Shown here piece by piece: positions 1 through 10,651 of a DNA stretch of 64,000 nt; the stretch's first letter is position 1, and every line of letters begins with the position of its first letter. The stretch spans positions 586,050 to 650,049 of the forward strand of contig RPFO01000127.1 of assembly GCA_009746045.1 (NCBI GenBank), in the 5' to 3' direction. The translations under genes were made by a program, and so were the position numbers. The notes beneath the pieces were generated by a model. The model had not been told where the DNA came from. It saw only the letters and a list, made by a program, of their open reading frames with translations, and did no database searches. Source of the DNA: Mesostigma viride. Its lineage: Eukaryota; Streptophyta; Mesostigmatophyceae; Mesostigmatales; Mesostigmataceae.

Positions 1-960
1 TGTAACTTAACGGGACATGACACATCGAAAGTGCACTTTTCTGGAAAACAGACCTGTGCATGGGAAAAAAATCCAGTTATGCTTGGGAACCATAAATATG
101 TGAAATTAAAAAAATACCAGCCACTTTGGGGTGGTAAGTAAGTATAAGTAAGTACTTGCGTGTCACGCGCAAAGGCATGCCACGGAGTACTATGCTAATC
201 TCATTAGAAAAATAATTTCACAAAAGTTTAAACAAATATCGTCTGCATCATCCCCCAACCGTTAAGCACTAGATGGGGATGTAATCCTCATCCGGGGGTG
301 GTAGTAGCCCCCAGCATGACCCAGTTATGAGCTAAAAATAGAAAAATACGCTATTTTTGGCCGATTTTTCCTAGTAGGAGACTGGGCAAACAAAATGTGA
401 CCAAACCACATATTTTCCTAAAATCCCCACCCTTGCAAATAAATCTGGCTACTCAGGACCACAAAATAAGCACGTTTAGACTATTTGAAGTGGGGTTTAG
501 CCCAAAACACGCATTGTTTTGGTCCTAAAAAACTAAATCAAATAGTAGACACATGCAACTGGGTCAGTAATGATATTTATACTTGGCCTAGGGTGGGAAT
601 TTCACTCTCACAAAGTTTGAGCTCATTCTGAGCACGTTTACTCATGTTGATGGGTGTAGTAAACATGAAAAAAAAAACCCAGAAAATCCCGGTTATGAGC
701 ACAAACAACAGACCTATAACACCCTAGCCCACCACCAATTGGGCCAAACCAAGTCAAATGAATTCATTTATGATGTTAAAAAGCTTGCCACAAAATCCCA
801 GGTCATTCTGAGCTACATAGTTTTATACAGCATGGTCACAGCTGCCAACCTCATGCCTGGTACACTGCATGGCATGAGAGGTGACACAGGCAGCTACCCC
901 ATGCAACCAAGCATGTCCCATAAAGTTATATCATGGCCAAACAATGAAAGCATTGTCATG
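1..960. other. AT-rich spacer with no recognised gene
   Basis: AT-rich sequence with only short open frames and none that I recognise. It begins mid-sequence, so it may be intron or the flank of a gene outside the window. The only notable item is a ~53-base motif at 151-205, preceded by a (GTAA)-like tract, which recurs in diverged form at 47851-47905. Confidence 0.5.
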
Positions 961-3060
961 TAGACTGTTTTTATAGCACGCACAATTAGGCCTCGTTCAG
1001 CCCTCATCTGACTCGTCCCCCCGACGCAGTTTCCCCCTCCGGAACCATGCTCCCTCCGGTATGGCCGGTCTCGATCAGAGTAAGAGTCTTGCTGAGGCCC
1101 AGGCAGAGCCTCTCGGCATGTGCGCCCCATGCTCTTCCCCGCCTGCACCTGCCTCACACCGAGCAGGAAGGGGTTGTGATTCTTGTCCTCGCGCCCCAAG
1201 CATCTAATGCACCTAGCTAGCAGCACCAATGCCGCCGCGCCCGTGCTGGTGCCGCTGCTGCTGCTGTCATCCCCACCATGCATCCCGGCCTTCTCCACCC
1301 TGGCTGGCCCCTTCCCCTTCCTGTCGCCGGACTGGTTGCTTGGCACCCCCCTGCCCCCCCCCCTCCTCATACCCACATCCCCGGCCGTATGTGGCCCCCT
1401 TGTTCTCCTTGTCGATCCTCCTCCTCTGTTCCAGTGCTTCCCCTTCCGAAGTACCAGTCCTTCTCTATTTGCCCGCTTCCAGGCGGGGTCCTGCTTGCGT
1501 GCCTGCTGCTTGGCACGCTCCCGCCGCAGCGTGTCAAGCTGGGCTGTCACCGACGGCAGGGGTCACCGCGATGCCCAGCCTGCCCGCCATGCAAGGGCAC
1601 CCAGAAGTCCTCCCCGGCCCCATCTGAGCCTTCAGGATGCCCAGGGCAGCCGCATATGGCCATCGCTGCCCCGCGAACCCCCCCTTCCCCCCTGGAACGA
1701 AGCCCACCTGCTGTGAGTGGTGGAACTCATTGAGGTTGGATGAGGAGCCACTGAGGGTTGCAGCGTTCAAGGAGGGCAGGGGTTGAGTATACTTAGCAAA
1801 GGCATGCTCCGCCCCCCCACACACGTCCACTGTCAACCCCTTGTTGTTCACCGGTCCGCACCGGGCAGCCACCTCCCCGGCCAACTGCAGTGTCCAGCCC
1901 GGCTCATCACTCGATCCTCGATCCCGTTCACTACACCACACCATACCTCCTTGGTGCTCACTCCCAACACCTCTATGACATTGGAATACTTCTCACAGTT
2001 GTCATGAATGTTGAAGTAGTGTGCTCTCAGGTTGGCCAATGATGGCACATGTGACAGCCACTCCCCCTTCTGCCCGTGGTTGATGTGGATGCAATACCCG
2101 TGAAGCTAGTGCACATGTGCGTGATCACATCCTTAGTAAGCACCCTGGGCAACCCAGACAAGTGCTCCTTGCGTGCTGCTAGCAGTGCACCATGCAGGCA
2201 GATGCCTAGTAGGTGCAGTCAGATGTCCTCAAACTTCTCAGGAATGTGCCCGCTATAGCCTGAATCCCCTTGTGCTCTCTCACCTGGGCAAACCAAGTGG
2301 TGTCGCCATCCGACACCGGCACCTGGTGGGCATACAACCGCTGCTCTAGAGGCTTGGGCAGCTTGGGCCCCTCCCTCACCTGCTCCACCTGCCCCGGCCA
2401 TTGAAGCTGATTCCTCCATCGAGTGACATGAGGTCCTCAAGGAGGAAGATGGCCCCTAGTGCCTCCATGGCCTTGCTATTGCCCGTGTGGTTCTTCCAGC
2501 ACGCGTGTTCCTGGACTGCACTGGTGCTGCTGCTGGCCTGCTCACACGTGCCACACCACTAATTGCTTGCCACTCACGTGGAAGCCTATCACTAGCCCAG
2601 TGCCTTGGTGGATGATCAACTGCTGCCCCCGACAGGCTACGGTACGGCCCTGTTTCGGCCCAGCTGCCATCATCAAACGACACCCTAGCTATACACCCCT
2701 GCCTGCCCTGCTCATCCATCTCAAACCTGTCCTCATTCACCTCCCACTTCCTCACCGTCTCCCTATTCTCCATGATTACCTCCTTGAGGTACTCCATGAT
2801 TACCTCATATCCTCCACCGCATCCACATCCTTGTCAAACGTTCTATGCCCACGGGGAAATTGGACACCTAGAACCGACAGTTGCAAGGCGGAGCACCTGT
2901 GCACGCGAAATTAAGTGCAAACAACACGGCACAGGTAGCCAGCAAGCTAGTGCAGGCAGTTACGCCTGACACCTGGCCTAAGCTCACAGTTGGGCTCCAG
3001 AAGGGGAACGGGCATCCACCATGGCTCAGTAGGCTCGCCCTTGCCCTTGCCCTTCCCATC
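960..3060 (-). pseudogene. Decayed coding remnants, possibly of a transposable element
   Basis: The minus strand shows several protein-like stretches in different frames that do not join: roughly 2797-2456, 2388-2206, 2048-1848, 1944-1534 and 1550-894. The piece near 1190-1130 has a CxxCLGR...H....C-like pattern reminiscent of zinc knuckles in retroelement gag-like proteins, but its final cysteine is not in frame. Frames change without clear GT-AG sites, which suggests frameshift decay rather than introns. I do not recognise the parent gene; a fast-evolving intact gene with many short exons remains possible. Confidence 0.3.
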
Positions 3061-4126
3061 AGGGGCCGGCATCGCTAGCATCAGGGCGGCAGAAAGGGTT
3101 CGTGCACCACAAGACTATACCTCGGACGGAGAGCCTGCTCCATCGAGAGCACGGGAAGTCTTGTCAGCCACACTCAGCTTCAACGTTGTGCCATAGCAGC
3201 AAGGGCAAGGGACTAAGGTGGCAACAAGTACTTCCAATGCATGTGAATCAACCACGTACCACCCTAGGCATCTCGAGTGGCGAACCCTTGTCTGCTACCG
3301 GGGGGGGGGAGGCGCAGGCTTCTTCATGACGCAACCATGTAACCTGCTTACCCTTCTTCAAAATTTTCTTGCATGGGCGACGGCCGGTACACGCTAGCTA
3401 ATAGTTTTCTTGCTGCGCTCAGCGCACGGGGGTGTCCCCCCCTGAGCTTGCTGGACACCCCCGCTTTCCTGCCCATGCGCCTCGGCCATCGCCTTGCTAA
3501 TTCCTGCAGCATCTGGGCGCGTTTTCTCGCCACCCAAACACTCCCCACTGATGGACGCCCACCCTTCCTGCGCTTTGTTGCGGAACCCGGGGGCCTGCCA
3601 ACTGGGCGTGACACGTGCTGCGCAGCAGCAGGCCTCGCAGCCTCGCCGCTGCGCTCCAATAAAATTTCCTGGCCTCTGCGCTGCTGCTGCGCCTATTTCG
3701 CCCTTGAATTACTCGGCATTGCTCAGTTATTGCGTAAACATAAAATTCAGGCCCTGCCGCCGCTGGACCGAAACCCAACGTAGTTGGCACCGGCCGGGGT
3801 CGGGCCAGCGCATGCGAATTATCGTCTCAACCCTGTCGGGCAACTTCCTAGAACCGCCATCATCATTCCGCCACCCCAGCAATGCAGCAAACCAGCGGTA
3901 TGCTGCGTTGCGAAAAACACTGGGGAGGTCGTCGAGGCTTTGGGGGGGGCGATGGTTCCGTCCCGCAGAACCTTTCTCAATCAGCCAATCTTTGCACAAG
4001 ATTGATATCAGATGGTAGTCCTCGTATTTATTTTGACGTTGCCATACCCACAGTAGCAGTTGGCACTCGATTTCGAGCTCTTCGTCCGCGTAGTCGATCG
4101 CCATTATCACGTCGCACACACGCTCG

Positions 4127-4129
<3 letters not shown>
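3060..4129. other. GC-rich spacer, no gene recognised
   Basis: Mixed GC-rich sequence with overlapping short open frames on both strands and no recognisable protein motif or convincing splice structure. It ends at the (CA)n tract. Confidence 0.4.

Positions 4130-4197
<68 letters not shown>
4130..4197. repeat. (CA)n dinucleotide microsatellite
   Basis: About 34 near-perfect CA units. About 95 bases further right a (GT)n tract forms its inverted partner. Confidence 0.95.
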
Positions 4198-4200
<3 letters not shown>

Positions 4201-4290
4201 TTTGTGGTCCGGAGTACGTCGGCACCGGCGCGAATTTTTTGGCGCGAAAAAATTCCGATGTGTCCCGTCCCCTTAATAATAATGTGCGTG

Positions 4291-4292
<2 letters not shown>

Positions 4293-4334
<42 letters not shown>
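4293..4334. repeat. (GT)n dinucleotide microsatellite
   Basis: About 20 GT units, complementary to the (CA)n tract on the left, so that a single strand could fold into a long hairpin. Confidence 0.95.
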
Positions 4335-4338
<4 letters not shown>

Positions 4339-4738
4339 TGCGTGTGCTGGTATATATGCAAAATGCACGTGCGTACACATCATTATCCAGGCTGGATTGC
4401 ATTTTTTTTACTGACTAGGTTGTCCCCAGTTTACAAATTAACAAAATTAACAAATTAACGCCGGCGGACTACCTGCGGACTGCTCGACGCGGAGTCGCCG
4501 GGCTACAAGTTCCGTACTTTACCAAACTCAGCCTTACAGGCCGCCGCACCAATTTTTACTTCTTTCCGTCACATGGCTTGCGTTGGGTTCATCGACGAGC
4601 ATCGACGCTCATCGACGGTGCAATCTGACGGCGGAGAATAAGTTCGCCACAGCATAGCGCGACGCAAGGGCTAAGATCCGACAACGTGACATGCAAAGCT
4701 TTATACCGCATCGCTAACCGGAAATTCCGTCCAACACC

Positions 4739-4985
4739 GTCGTACAGTACTGCCAGTCGACCGCACCTCTGCCTCTTAACCGTCGAATGCGCAATCGATC
4801 TAGAAAGTAGAAACGTCCCCGCGACACTTCCGCGATTTCAGTACTTTCCGTCACCCTTGACAGTTTTCGTACAATACTACAAATTTACGCCAATAGAAAC
4901 TCGCCTCCATACATATATCTCGATAGAGGCGTGCGTCTTAGTTAATTTCAAGGTAACTTACCTCTTAATTAATCTCGCCCCCCCG
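4739..4985 (+). repeat. Direct duplication, left copy (~240 bp)
   Basis: This stretch is repeated in the same orientation at 5413-5629 with moderate divergence. Both copies share blocks such as CGTCGAATGCGCAATCGATC and CACCCTTGACAGTT, and both end near TTAATTAATCTCG. The function is unknown. Confidence 0.8.
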
Positions 4986-5055
4986 TTGTAACACCGTCCC
5001 CCCGTTGTAACACCGGCCGTCCCCCCCCCCCCATAAATGCGTCCCCCCCCCCGTT

Positions 5056-5384
5056 AATTAATTAATTAATTAAACTCGTGCTCCCGTTGGGGAGTCACGG
5101 AGCACCGAAGTGCTTTTAATCCCTGTGTGTGCACAACAGGAGAAAGGGCAGAGACCCCCAGTCTCCTTCATGCCAAAGGCATGCCACAGCTGCATTCGGG
5201 CGCGCTAGCTAAAAGACATGCTAACGATCCGGCAAACTGTGGGTGCAATAAGACCCATGTGAGCATATCATAGCAAGGAGCGTGGGCAAGTAATCTGATC
5301 GAGGCCATGACGTAGCATGGCTGTACAAAGACTAAGCTAAGGCTGTGGCTGGTTGTGTACCGTGCGTGAGCGGTGCACGTGACT
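5056..5384 (-). mobile_element. 5'-truncated non-LTR retrotransposon 3' fragment (minus orientation)
   Basis: Read on the minus strand, the segment ends in an (ATTA)n tail at 5056-5072. It is flanked by a candidate 10-base target-site duplication, CCCCCCCGTT, at 5046-5055 and 5385-5394. Just before the tail are two predicted hairpins: AGCAC-TTCG-GTGCT (5101-5114) and CTCCC-CAAC-GGGAG (5081-5094). The same double-hairpin plus ATTA-tail layout is seen in the fragments at 31444-32100 and 32276-32592. No coding sequence remains. The C-rich repeat makes target-site alignment less certain than in those two. Confidence 0.6.
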
Positions 5385-5412
5385 CCCCCCCGTTGTAACA
5401 CCGTCCCCCCCC

Positions 5413-5629
5413 ACGTACAGTACTTTCAACCGCAGCTCTGCCTTTTAACCGTCGAATGCGCAATCGATCTAGAAAGTATCCGCGATTTCAGTACATGCCG
5501 TCACCCTTGACAGTTGTCGTACAATAGTACAAATTAACGCCAATAGAAACTCGCCTCCAAACATATATCTCGATAGAGGTATGCGTCTTATTTAATTTCA
5601 AGGTACCTCTTAATTAATCTCGGCCCCCG
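5413..5629 (+). repeat. Direct duplication, right copy
   Basis: Diverged second copy of 4739-4985, with a few internal deletions. The flanking CCCCCGTTGTAACACCGTCC occurs beside both copies. Confidence 0.8.
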
Positions 5630-6228
5630 CCTTCCGCTAATTTGCTAATTTGCTAAATTTGCTAAAAAAGAGCCAATTTTACCCCGACTGCATGCAGTAT
5701 GGTGAAAGAGATGGAATATGGTCTCCATGTACGATAGGACAAACTCGCATAATCAGGAAATGTTTGAAAATATACATTCCATTATTCATGTGTGATTCAA
5801 ACCTTCGCCTCCATTGAGATCAAGGTCATGGTAGTGTGGGTAAAATGACACAAGATCAGCCCGGGCGGCAACCCAACTTTCTGTTTCTAGCGGTTGCAGT
5901 CATGCATGCATTTGTAATAGATTGCTGAAGCATTCTCCAAATATCAAGAACTTCTGATGCAACGTACTTTATTTGGCTACGGCACTATGCAACTAATATA
6001 GAGCTGGCGGTTGGCCGTAGTGCAGAATTGCTCAGACTCCTATGAGTGGTGCACTCACTGAGACATACAAGCGAGCTAAATCTTAGCAAACAGGACAAAT
6101 TACATTCACAGCACAAGCAAGACAAATGATGCAAGCAAGCATACCCGGATATATACATTTTAATAATATTTTGCTGTTTCCTATAGCACAACTAATATGT
6201 ACACACGCTGCTGGCCATCGTTTGAAAC
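5630..6228. other. Spacer with no recognised gene
   Basis: AT-rich sequence without a protein-like frame. Its right part is probably the downstream flank of the minus-strand AAA+ gene. Confidence 0.4.
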
Positions 6229-6233
6229 TTACA
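6229..6233 (-). terminator. Candidate TGTAA poly(A) signal of the AAA+ gene
   Basis: TTACA on the plus strand reads TGTAA on the minus strand, about 150 bases after the stop codon at 6383. TGTAA is the usual poly(A) signal of chlorophyte algae. A five-base motif can occur by chance. Confidence 0.4.
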
Positions 6234-6382
6234 CATGCAATATATACAGATCTTTGACCAATGATGACAATCAAGCTGACTTCCAACTTCGCGGAAAGGA
6301 GCTGAGGGCTTGCAGTACGCACATACACGCGCACGCACATGCACGTACGCACACACAAAAACACGCCTGGATTGGAAGCTGC

Positions 6383-9300
6383 TTATGCCAACTCTGCCAC
6401 TGATGCAAAGTGGCTTCCGCCTGCACACTGGTACTGCGTAGCCGAGATGCGAATCCAGTGATAACCTTGACAGCACCTTCCCAATTCTTTAAGCCGTTGC
6501 TGGCGGCGTGCCTCCTCCCTTTGCGCTGCCTCGACGGCCCTCTTTGCTTCCTCCAGACGCCGAAGCTCCTCTTCCAGACGTGCTAGTTCCCTTGTCTCCT
6601 GCTCCGCTTTCAGCTTCTCCGCCAACACCTTTGCTTCCAGCTCAAGTCGCCGCTTTTCTTCCTCTGCAGCGATGCGTCGGCGGTGCTCCTCATTCTGCTG
6701 CTGCAGGAGCAGTGCCCAGGCCTCGTCCGTTACCCCCACATCCCGCTGGGCGACAGCGCCGCACACTCCATCATCCACCTGAATGTCGTCGGTTGTGTTG
6801 CTCAAATCCCCAAGCTTGGCTTGCAGACTAGCCGGCCGCGATGCACTACCAGGTGGAGGGGAATGGCTCTGCATGCCCTTCAGCCAAGCCGCTGGGATCA
6901 TGGCCTGGCCAGCTAGTTCCGGTTGGCGTGTTGCGTATGCGGTCCTCTCGCGCAGCAGCTTCTCGAACGCTGGGAACACATCGGCTCGCTCCAGTTGGAT
7001 AATCCCGTCTGCCGGCACGTCAGCGTTGCTGGACCGAATGCGGTGCGCCGCCCGGCTCTGGAAATCCTTCCGCAGGCCCTCCACATCCCGTCCGTTGGCC
7101 CAGCCACTCGCCCCCACCAGGCTCACGAAGTGAGCCTTGATCTCCTCATCCACGCCAGGTGGCAGCGCGTAGGCGCCCTTTAGCTTCTCCTTGAGCAGGG
7201 CAAGGCACTGACTGGGCGTGAAGTCCTCAAAGAGCACGACCTCCTTGAACCGTCCCCCAAGACCCGGGTTGGCCTGCATCAGCTCATGGATCTCACGGGG
7301 ATACCCTGCCAGGATGACCACCAGCTTGTTGAAAAACTCCGGCTTGGTAAGTGCATCCACGATCTCATGGAGGGCTTCGCCGGCAAAGGAGCTGTGCTGT
7401 GGGCTCAGGCGGTACGCCTCGTCTATAAATAAGACGCGGTCCAGCGCCTCCCGCAGCTTGTCGCGCGTCTTGGGCCCCGTCTGCCCGACATAGGACCCGA
7501 TCAGGTCCGTGGCCGACACCTCGACCACCCTGGCGTCCCCCAGGATGCCCAGGCTCTTGAAGATGGCGCCCATCTTGCGCGCGACCGTCGTCTTGCCCGT
7601 CCCTGGCGCGCCCTCGAAACGGAAGCAGAGGTTGAGGTCCTGCAGCGGGTCCCTGCCCCGCTTGCGTGCCAGCTCGATGGTCGACTGGTACTCGACCAGC
7701 TTGCTTCGGACCGCCTCACACCCGACCATCTCGGTGAAGAAACTGGACACGTCACCACCGTGGACGAGTGAATCCATGTTTGCGACGTCGGGATTGAAAT
7801 CCTCCGCGAGAAGGTCCTGCACCCTAACGCGCTCTGAGGGGGACAGCGCCGCCAGCCGGGCGTTCATCCGAATGATTGCTGCAGAAATCAGGTTCTCAAC
7901 CGCACCGCCGTTGCCAAAGTTGGGACGCCGGCGCTGCTTTGCCAGGTAGCTGATGGCGGCTGCCTTGGCAGGGGCATCCGATCGCAGGCCTTTCTGGTCC
8001 AGCTTGTGGTCCAGGATCTGCATCAGCTCATCGTCGGAGTAGTCGTCGAACACAAAAGCGTCCTCGAGGGCGAATCGGCGCGCCAACCCCGGGTTGGCCT
8101 TGGTCAAGAACTCCTCCATCTGCTCCCGGTAGCCCAGCATGAGCACCGCCATGTCCTCCCCAGGGACGTTCTGCACCTTGGCCACGATGGTGTCCACCAC
8201 CGCCTGCTTGTACAAATCCTGGCCGGAACCGCCTGCAAACCCAGACGAGAAGAAGCCGTAAGCCTCATCGATGACCAGCACGTTCCCTGCAGCACTCTTG
8301 AGGATGGCTGCGGTCTTCTCCTCCGAGTGGCCCAGGTGGGTGCCCACAAAGTCGCTGGGACCCTTGACGATGACCTCACCCTTGCTGAGCATGCCCAGGT
8401 CCTTGAGGATGCCAGCATAGTGCTTGGCGACGGTCGTCTTCCCCGTCCCAGGGTTGCCCAGGAACAGCCGGTTGAGGGACACCTGCAGCAGCGGCTCCTC
8501 CCGTTCCTCCCTCTCTGCATTTGTCTCGATCACCTTGACCATGCCGTCCACCGCCGCCTTCACCGCCGTCATCCCCACCATGCCCTGCAGCGCCCTGTAC
8601 GCTGCCGAGTTGGCCAGCGCCAGCCTCGCATCCGGCCCCAGCAAATCCTCACGCTTGAACTCAAAGTCATCGCAGGAAATGCCTCTGGCATCGTCGTCGG
8701 CGACCCGCGTCGCTTGGCGCTCCATGACCCTGCCCCAGAGGTTGGACACTGCGCGCGCGTTGCCGAAGCCCTCCCTGCCTCGCCCCTGGCCCAGCCGGCG
8801 GATCAGGATGCGCATCGGCTTGCCGTCCATGCCGCCCTTGACCTTCAGACTCGGCGATGGGAACTTGGCGCGCATCATCTTCTGCAGCATGTCCATGAGC
8901 TCGGCATCGCCGTAGTCCTCAAAGGCAAACTTGTACGGGAAGCGCTCCGGCAGGCCCTCGTTGTGCTCGAACAGCGCCTCCATCTTGGACTTGTACCCGG
9001 CCAGCGCCACCACCAGCGTGCCGATCTTGTTCTCTACCTCCGCCAGCAGGTAGTCCAGCACGCGGCGCCCGTACATCTCCTTGTCCGGGTTCAGATGGTA
9101 CGCCTCGTCGATGATGAGCACGCCGCCGCCTTTCTTCTCGACGGCCTCCAGCAGCTTCTTGAGTTCATCCACGCCGCCCTGCACCAGCTTGGCGCCGCTT
9201 GTCTCTTCCAGGGCATCGCCTGAGAGGGCCCCCAGGGACACGAGGAATCGGCCGTACAGCCGTGCCACGGTGGTCTTGCCGGTGCCTGGGTTGCCCAGCA

Positions 9301-9544
9301 GCACCACGTTCAGCCGCTTGTCTTGAAGGCTCTCCCCGCGGCGCTTGGCGATGACGGCCCAGTTGTAGATGGCCAGGAACTCCTCTTTGATGGGCTCGAG
9401 GCCGGTGAGTTGCATGAGCTCGTTTACGGCGGGGATTGGACAACCGTTCCTCGCCACCAGCTGTTGCCACTTGGTACGCAAGTCCAGGGATGCTGGCTGG
9501 CAGCTGCTGGCGGCTGCCGCTGCGCCCTGCTGTGCCAACTGCCC
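6383..9544 (-). CDS. Triple CbxX/CfqX-type AAA+ ATPase with C-terminal coiled coil and Cys/His motif
   Basis: An uninterrupted frame of about 1,053 residues with three AAA+ modules of the CbxX/CfqX (SpoVK-like) family. Numbering from 9550, Walker A motifs [16 protein letters not shown] and GAPGTGKT lie near residues 86, 365 and 647, and Walker B IIDEA, VIDEA and FIDEA near 145, 426 and 707. All three modules look catalytically intact. A long charged coiled coil follows (about residues 940-1020), then a terminal CCQGYHWI...YQCAGGSHF motif that I recall, without being able to check, from AAA+ and NFX1-like proteins of fungi and protists. There is no ATG at the 5' end: the frame opens at GTG 9550, and TCGTGCAG|GGG fits a splice acceptor with the exon starting at 9544. 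It is therefore probably a downstream exon, perhaps of the GTPase-VWA gene at 10652-18311. An alternative start is the internal Met at about residue 46, just before the first module. Substrate unknown; such proteins remodel other proteins using ATP. Confidence 0.85.
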   Translation of the reverse strand, partial: GQLAQQGAAAAASSCQPASLDLRTKWQQLVARNGCPIPAVNELMQLTGLEPIKEEFLAIYNWAVIAKRRGESLQDKRLNVVLLGNPGTGKTTVARLYGRFLVSLGALSGDALEETSGAKLVQGGVDELKKLLEAVEKKGGGVLIIDEAYHLNPDKEMYGRRVLDYLLAEVENKIGTLVVALAGYKSKMEALFEHNEGLPERFPYKFAFEDYGDAELMDMLQKMMRAKFPSPSLKVKGGMDGKPMRILIRRLGQGRGREGFGNARAVSNLWGRVMERQATRVADDDARGISCDDFEFKREDLLGPDARLALANSAAYRALQGMVGMTAVKAAVDGMVKVIETNAEREEREEPLLQVSLNRLFLGNPGTGKTTVAKHYAGILKDLGMLSKGEVIVKGPSDFVGTHLGHSEEKTAAILKSAAGNVLVIDEAYGFFSSGFAGGSGQDLYKQAVVDTIVAKVQNVPGEDMAVLMLGYREQMEEFLTKANPGLARRFALEDAFVFDDYSDDELMQILDHKLDQKGLRSDAPAKAAAISYLAKQRRRPNFGNGGAVENLISAAIIRMNARLAALSPSERVRVQDLLAEDFNPDVANMDSLVHGGDVSSFFTEMVGCEAVRSKLVEYQSTIELARKRGRDPLQDLNLCFRFEGAPGTGKTTVARKMGAIFKSLGILGDARVVEVSATDLIGSYVGQTGPKTRDKLREALDRVLFIDEAYRLSPQHSSFAGEALHEIVDALTKPEFFNKLVVILAGYPREIHELMQANPGLGGRFKEVVLFEDFTPSQCLALLKEKLKGAYALPPGVDEEIKAHFVSLVGASGWANGRDVEGLRKDFQSRAAHRIRSSNADVPADGIIQLERADVFPAFEKLLRERTAYATRQPELAGQAMIPAAWLKGMQSHSPPPGSASRPASLQAKLGDLSNTTDDIQVDDGVCGAVAQRDVGVTDEAWALLLQQQNEEHRRRIAAEEEKRRLELEAKVLAEKLKAEQETRELARLEEELRRLEEAKRAVEAAQREEARRQQRLKELGRCCQGYHWIRISATQYQCAGGSHFASVAELA

Positions 9545-9587
9545 CTGCACGATGAGCGTGCGCGTGTGTAAACAAAAGGGATTGAGG

Positions 9588-9945
9588 CACGGCGGCAGTG
9601 AGGCGGGCAGTGAGGCAGTGAGGCAGGCAGGCAGTGAGGCAGTGAGGCAGTGAGGCAGTGAGGCAGTGAGGCAGTGAGGCAGTGAGGCAGTGAGGCAGTG
9701 AGGCAGTGAGGCAGTGAGGCACTGAGGCAGTGAGGCAGTGAGGCAGGCAGGAAGTGAGGCAGTGAGGCAGTGAGGCAGTGAGACAGTGAGGCAGTGAGGC
9801 AGTGAGGCAGTGAGGCAGTGAGGCAGTGAGGCAGTGAGGCAGTGAGGCAGGCAGGCAGTGAGGCAGTGAGGCAGGCAGGGAGGCAGTGAGGCAGTGAGGC
9901 AGGCAGGCAGGCAGGCAGGCAGGCGGGCGGGCGGGCGGGCGGGCG
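9588..9945. repeat. (GAGGCAGT)n octamer array with (GGCA)/(GGCG) runs
   Basis: Octamer GAGGCAGT repeated with small variations, passing into GGCA and GGCG tetramers. It lies directly upstream (in transcription sense) of the AAA+ exon, in the likely intron 9545-10831. Confidence 0.95.
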
Positions 9946-10226
9946 GGTAGATAGGTAGGTAGGTAGGTAGGAAGGTAGGTAGGTAGGCAGGCAGGCAGGT
10001 AGGTAGGCAGGTAGGTAGGTAGGTAGGCAGGTAGGTAGGTAGGTAGGTAGGTAGGTAGGTAGGTAGGTAGGTAGGTAGGTAGGTAGGTAGGTAGGTAGGT
10101 AGGTAGGTAGGTAGGTAGGTAGGTAGGTAGGTAGGTAGGTAGGTAGGTAGGTAGGTAGGTAGGTAGGTAGGTAGGTAGGTAGGTAGGTAGGTAGGTAGGT
10201 AGGTAGGTAGGTAGGTAGGTAGGTAG
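9946..10226. repeat. (GTAG)n tetranucleotide array
   Basis: About 280 bases of GTAG/GGTA tetramers, perfect over the right-hand two thirds. It adjoins the octamer array and lies in the same presumed intron. The long TYLP-rich open frame across it is a repeat artefact. Confidence 0.95.
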
Positions 10227-10651
10227 GGGAAGGGGGGGTTGAATGAGTTTGTGTGTGTGGTGGTGGGGGAGATGGAGAGTAGAGGGACAGAGAAAGGGCT
10301 ATGGAAAATTTATTGATCAAAGCGATTCTCGAAGAGATTATGCCCGAACCCAAGCCGGGTATCCTGAGCTGCATCAGGGGCGCAGGATATGTGGCATGGG
10401 CAACCAACCACTTGCATTGTCCATCTTTAGTGGTACCGGGTGCATGGAAGTATGTCCGATTATAGAAGGATGACGAATTTGTGCAACTTCAAACGCTCCA
10501 GACGCAGTTATACAACTACAGCCGGCAGTAAAAATAATCTGTAAGGTTGAAGCGATTCACAGCGTGAGGTGTAATTCGGAGGGACGACGAGGGTTCCAAC
10601 CAGATCTAGCTGGGCACATGAGGGTAACTGACTCCCAAAGATTCGGTTCTT

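Noticed and set aside
8006..9223. 405-codon plus-strand frame
   Set aside because: Antisense shadow of the GC-rich AAA+ coding sequence; the minus strand has intact Walker motifs.
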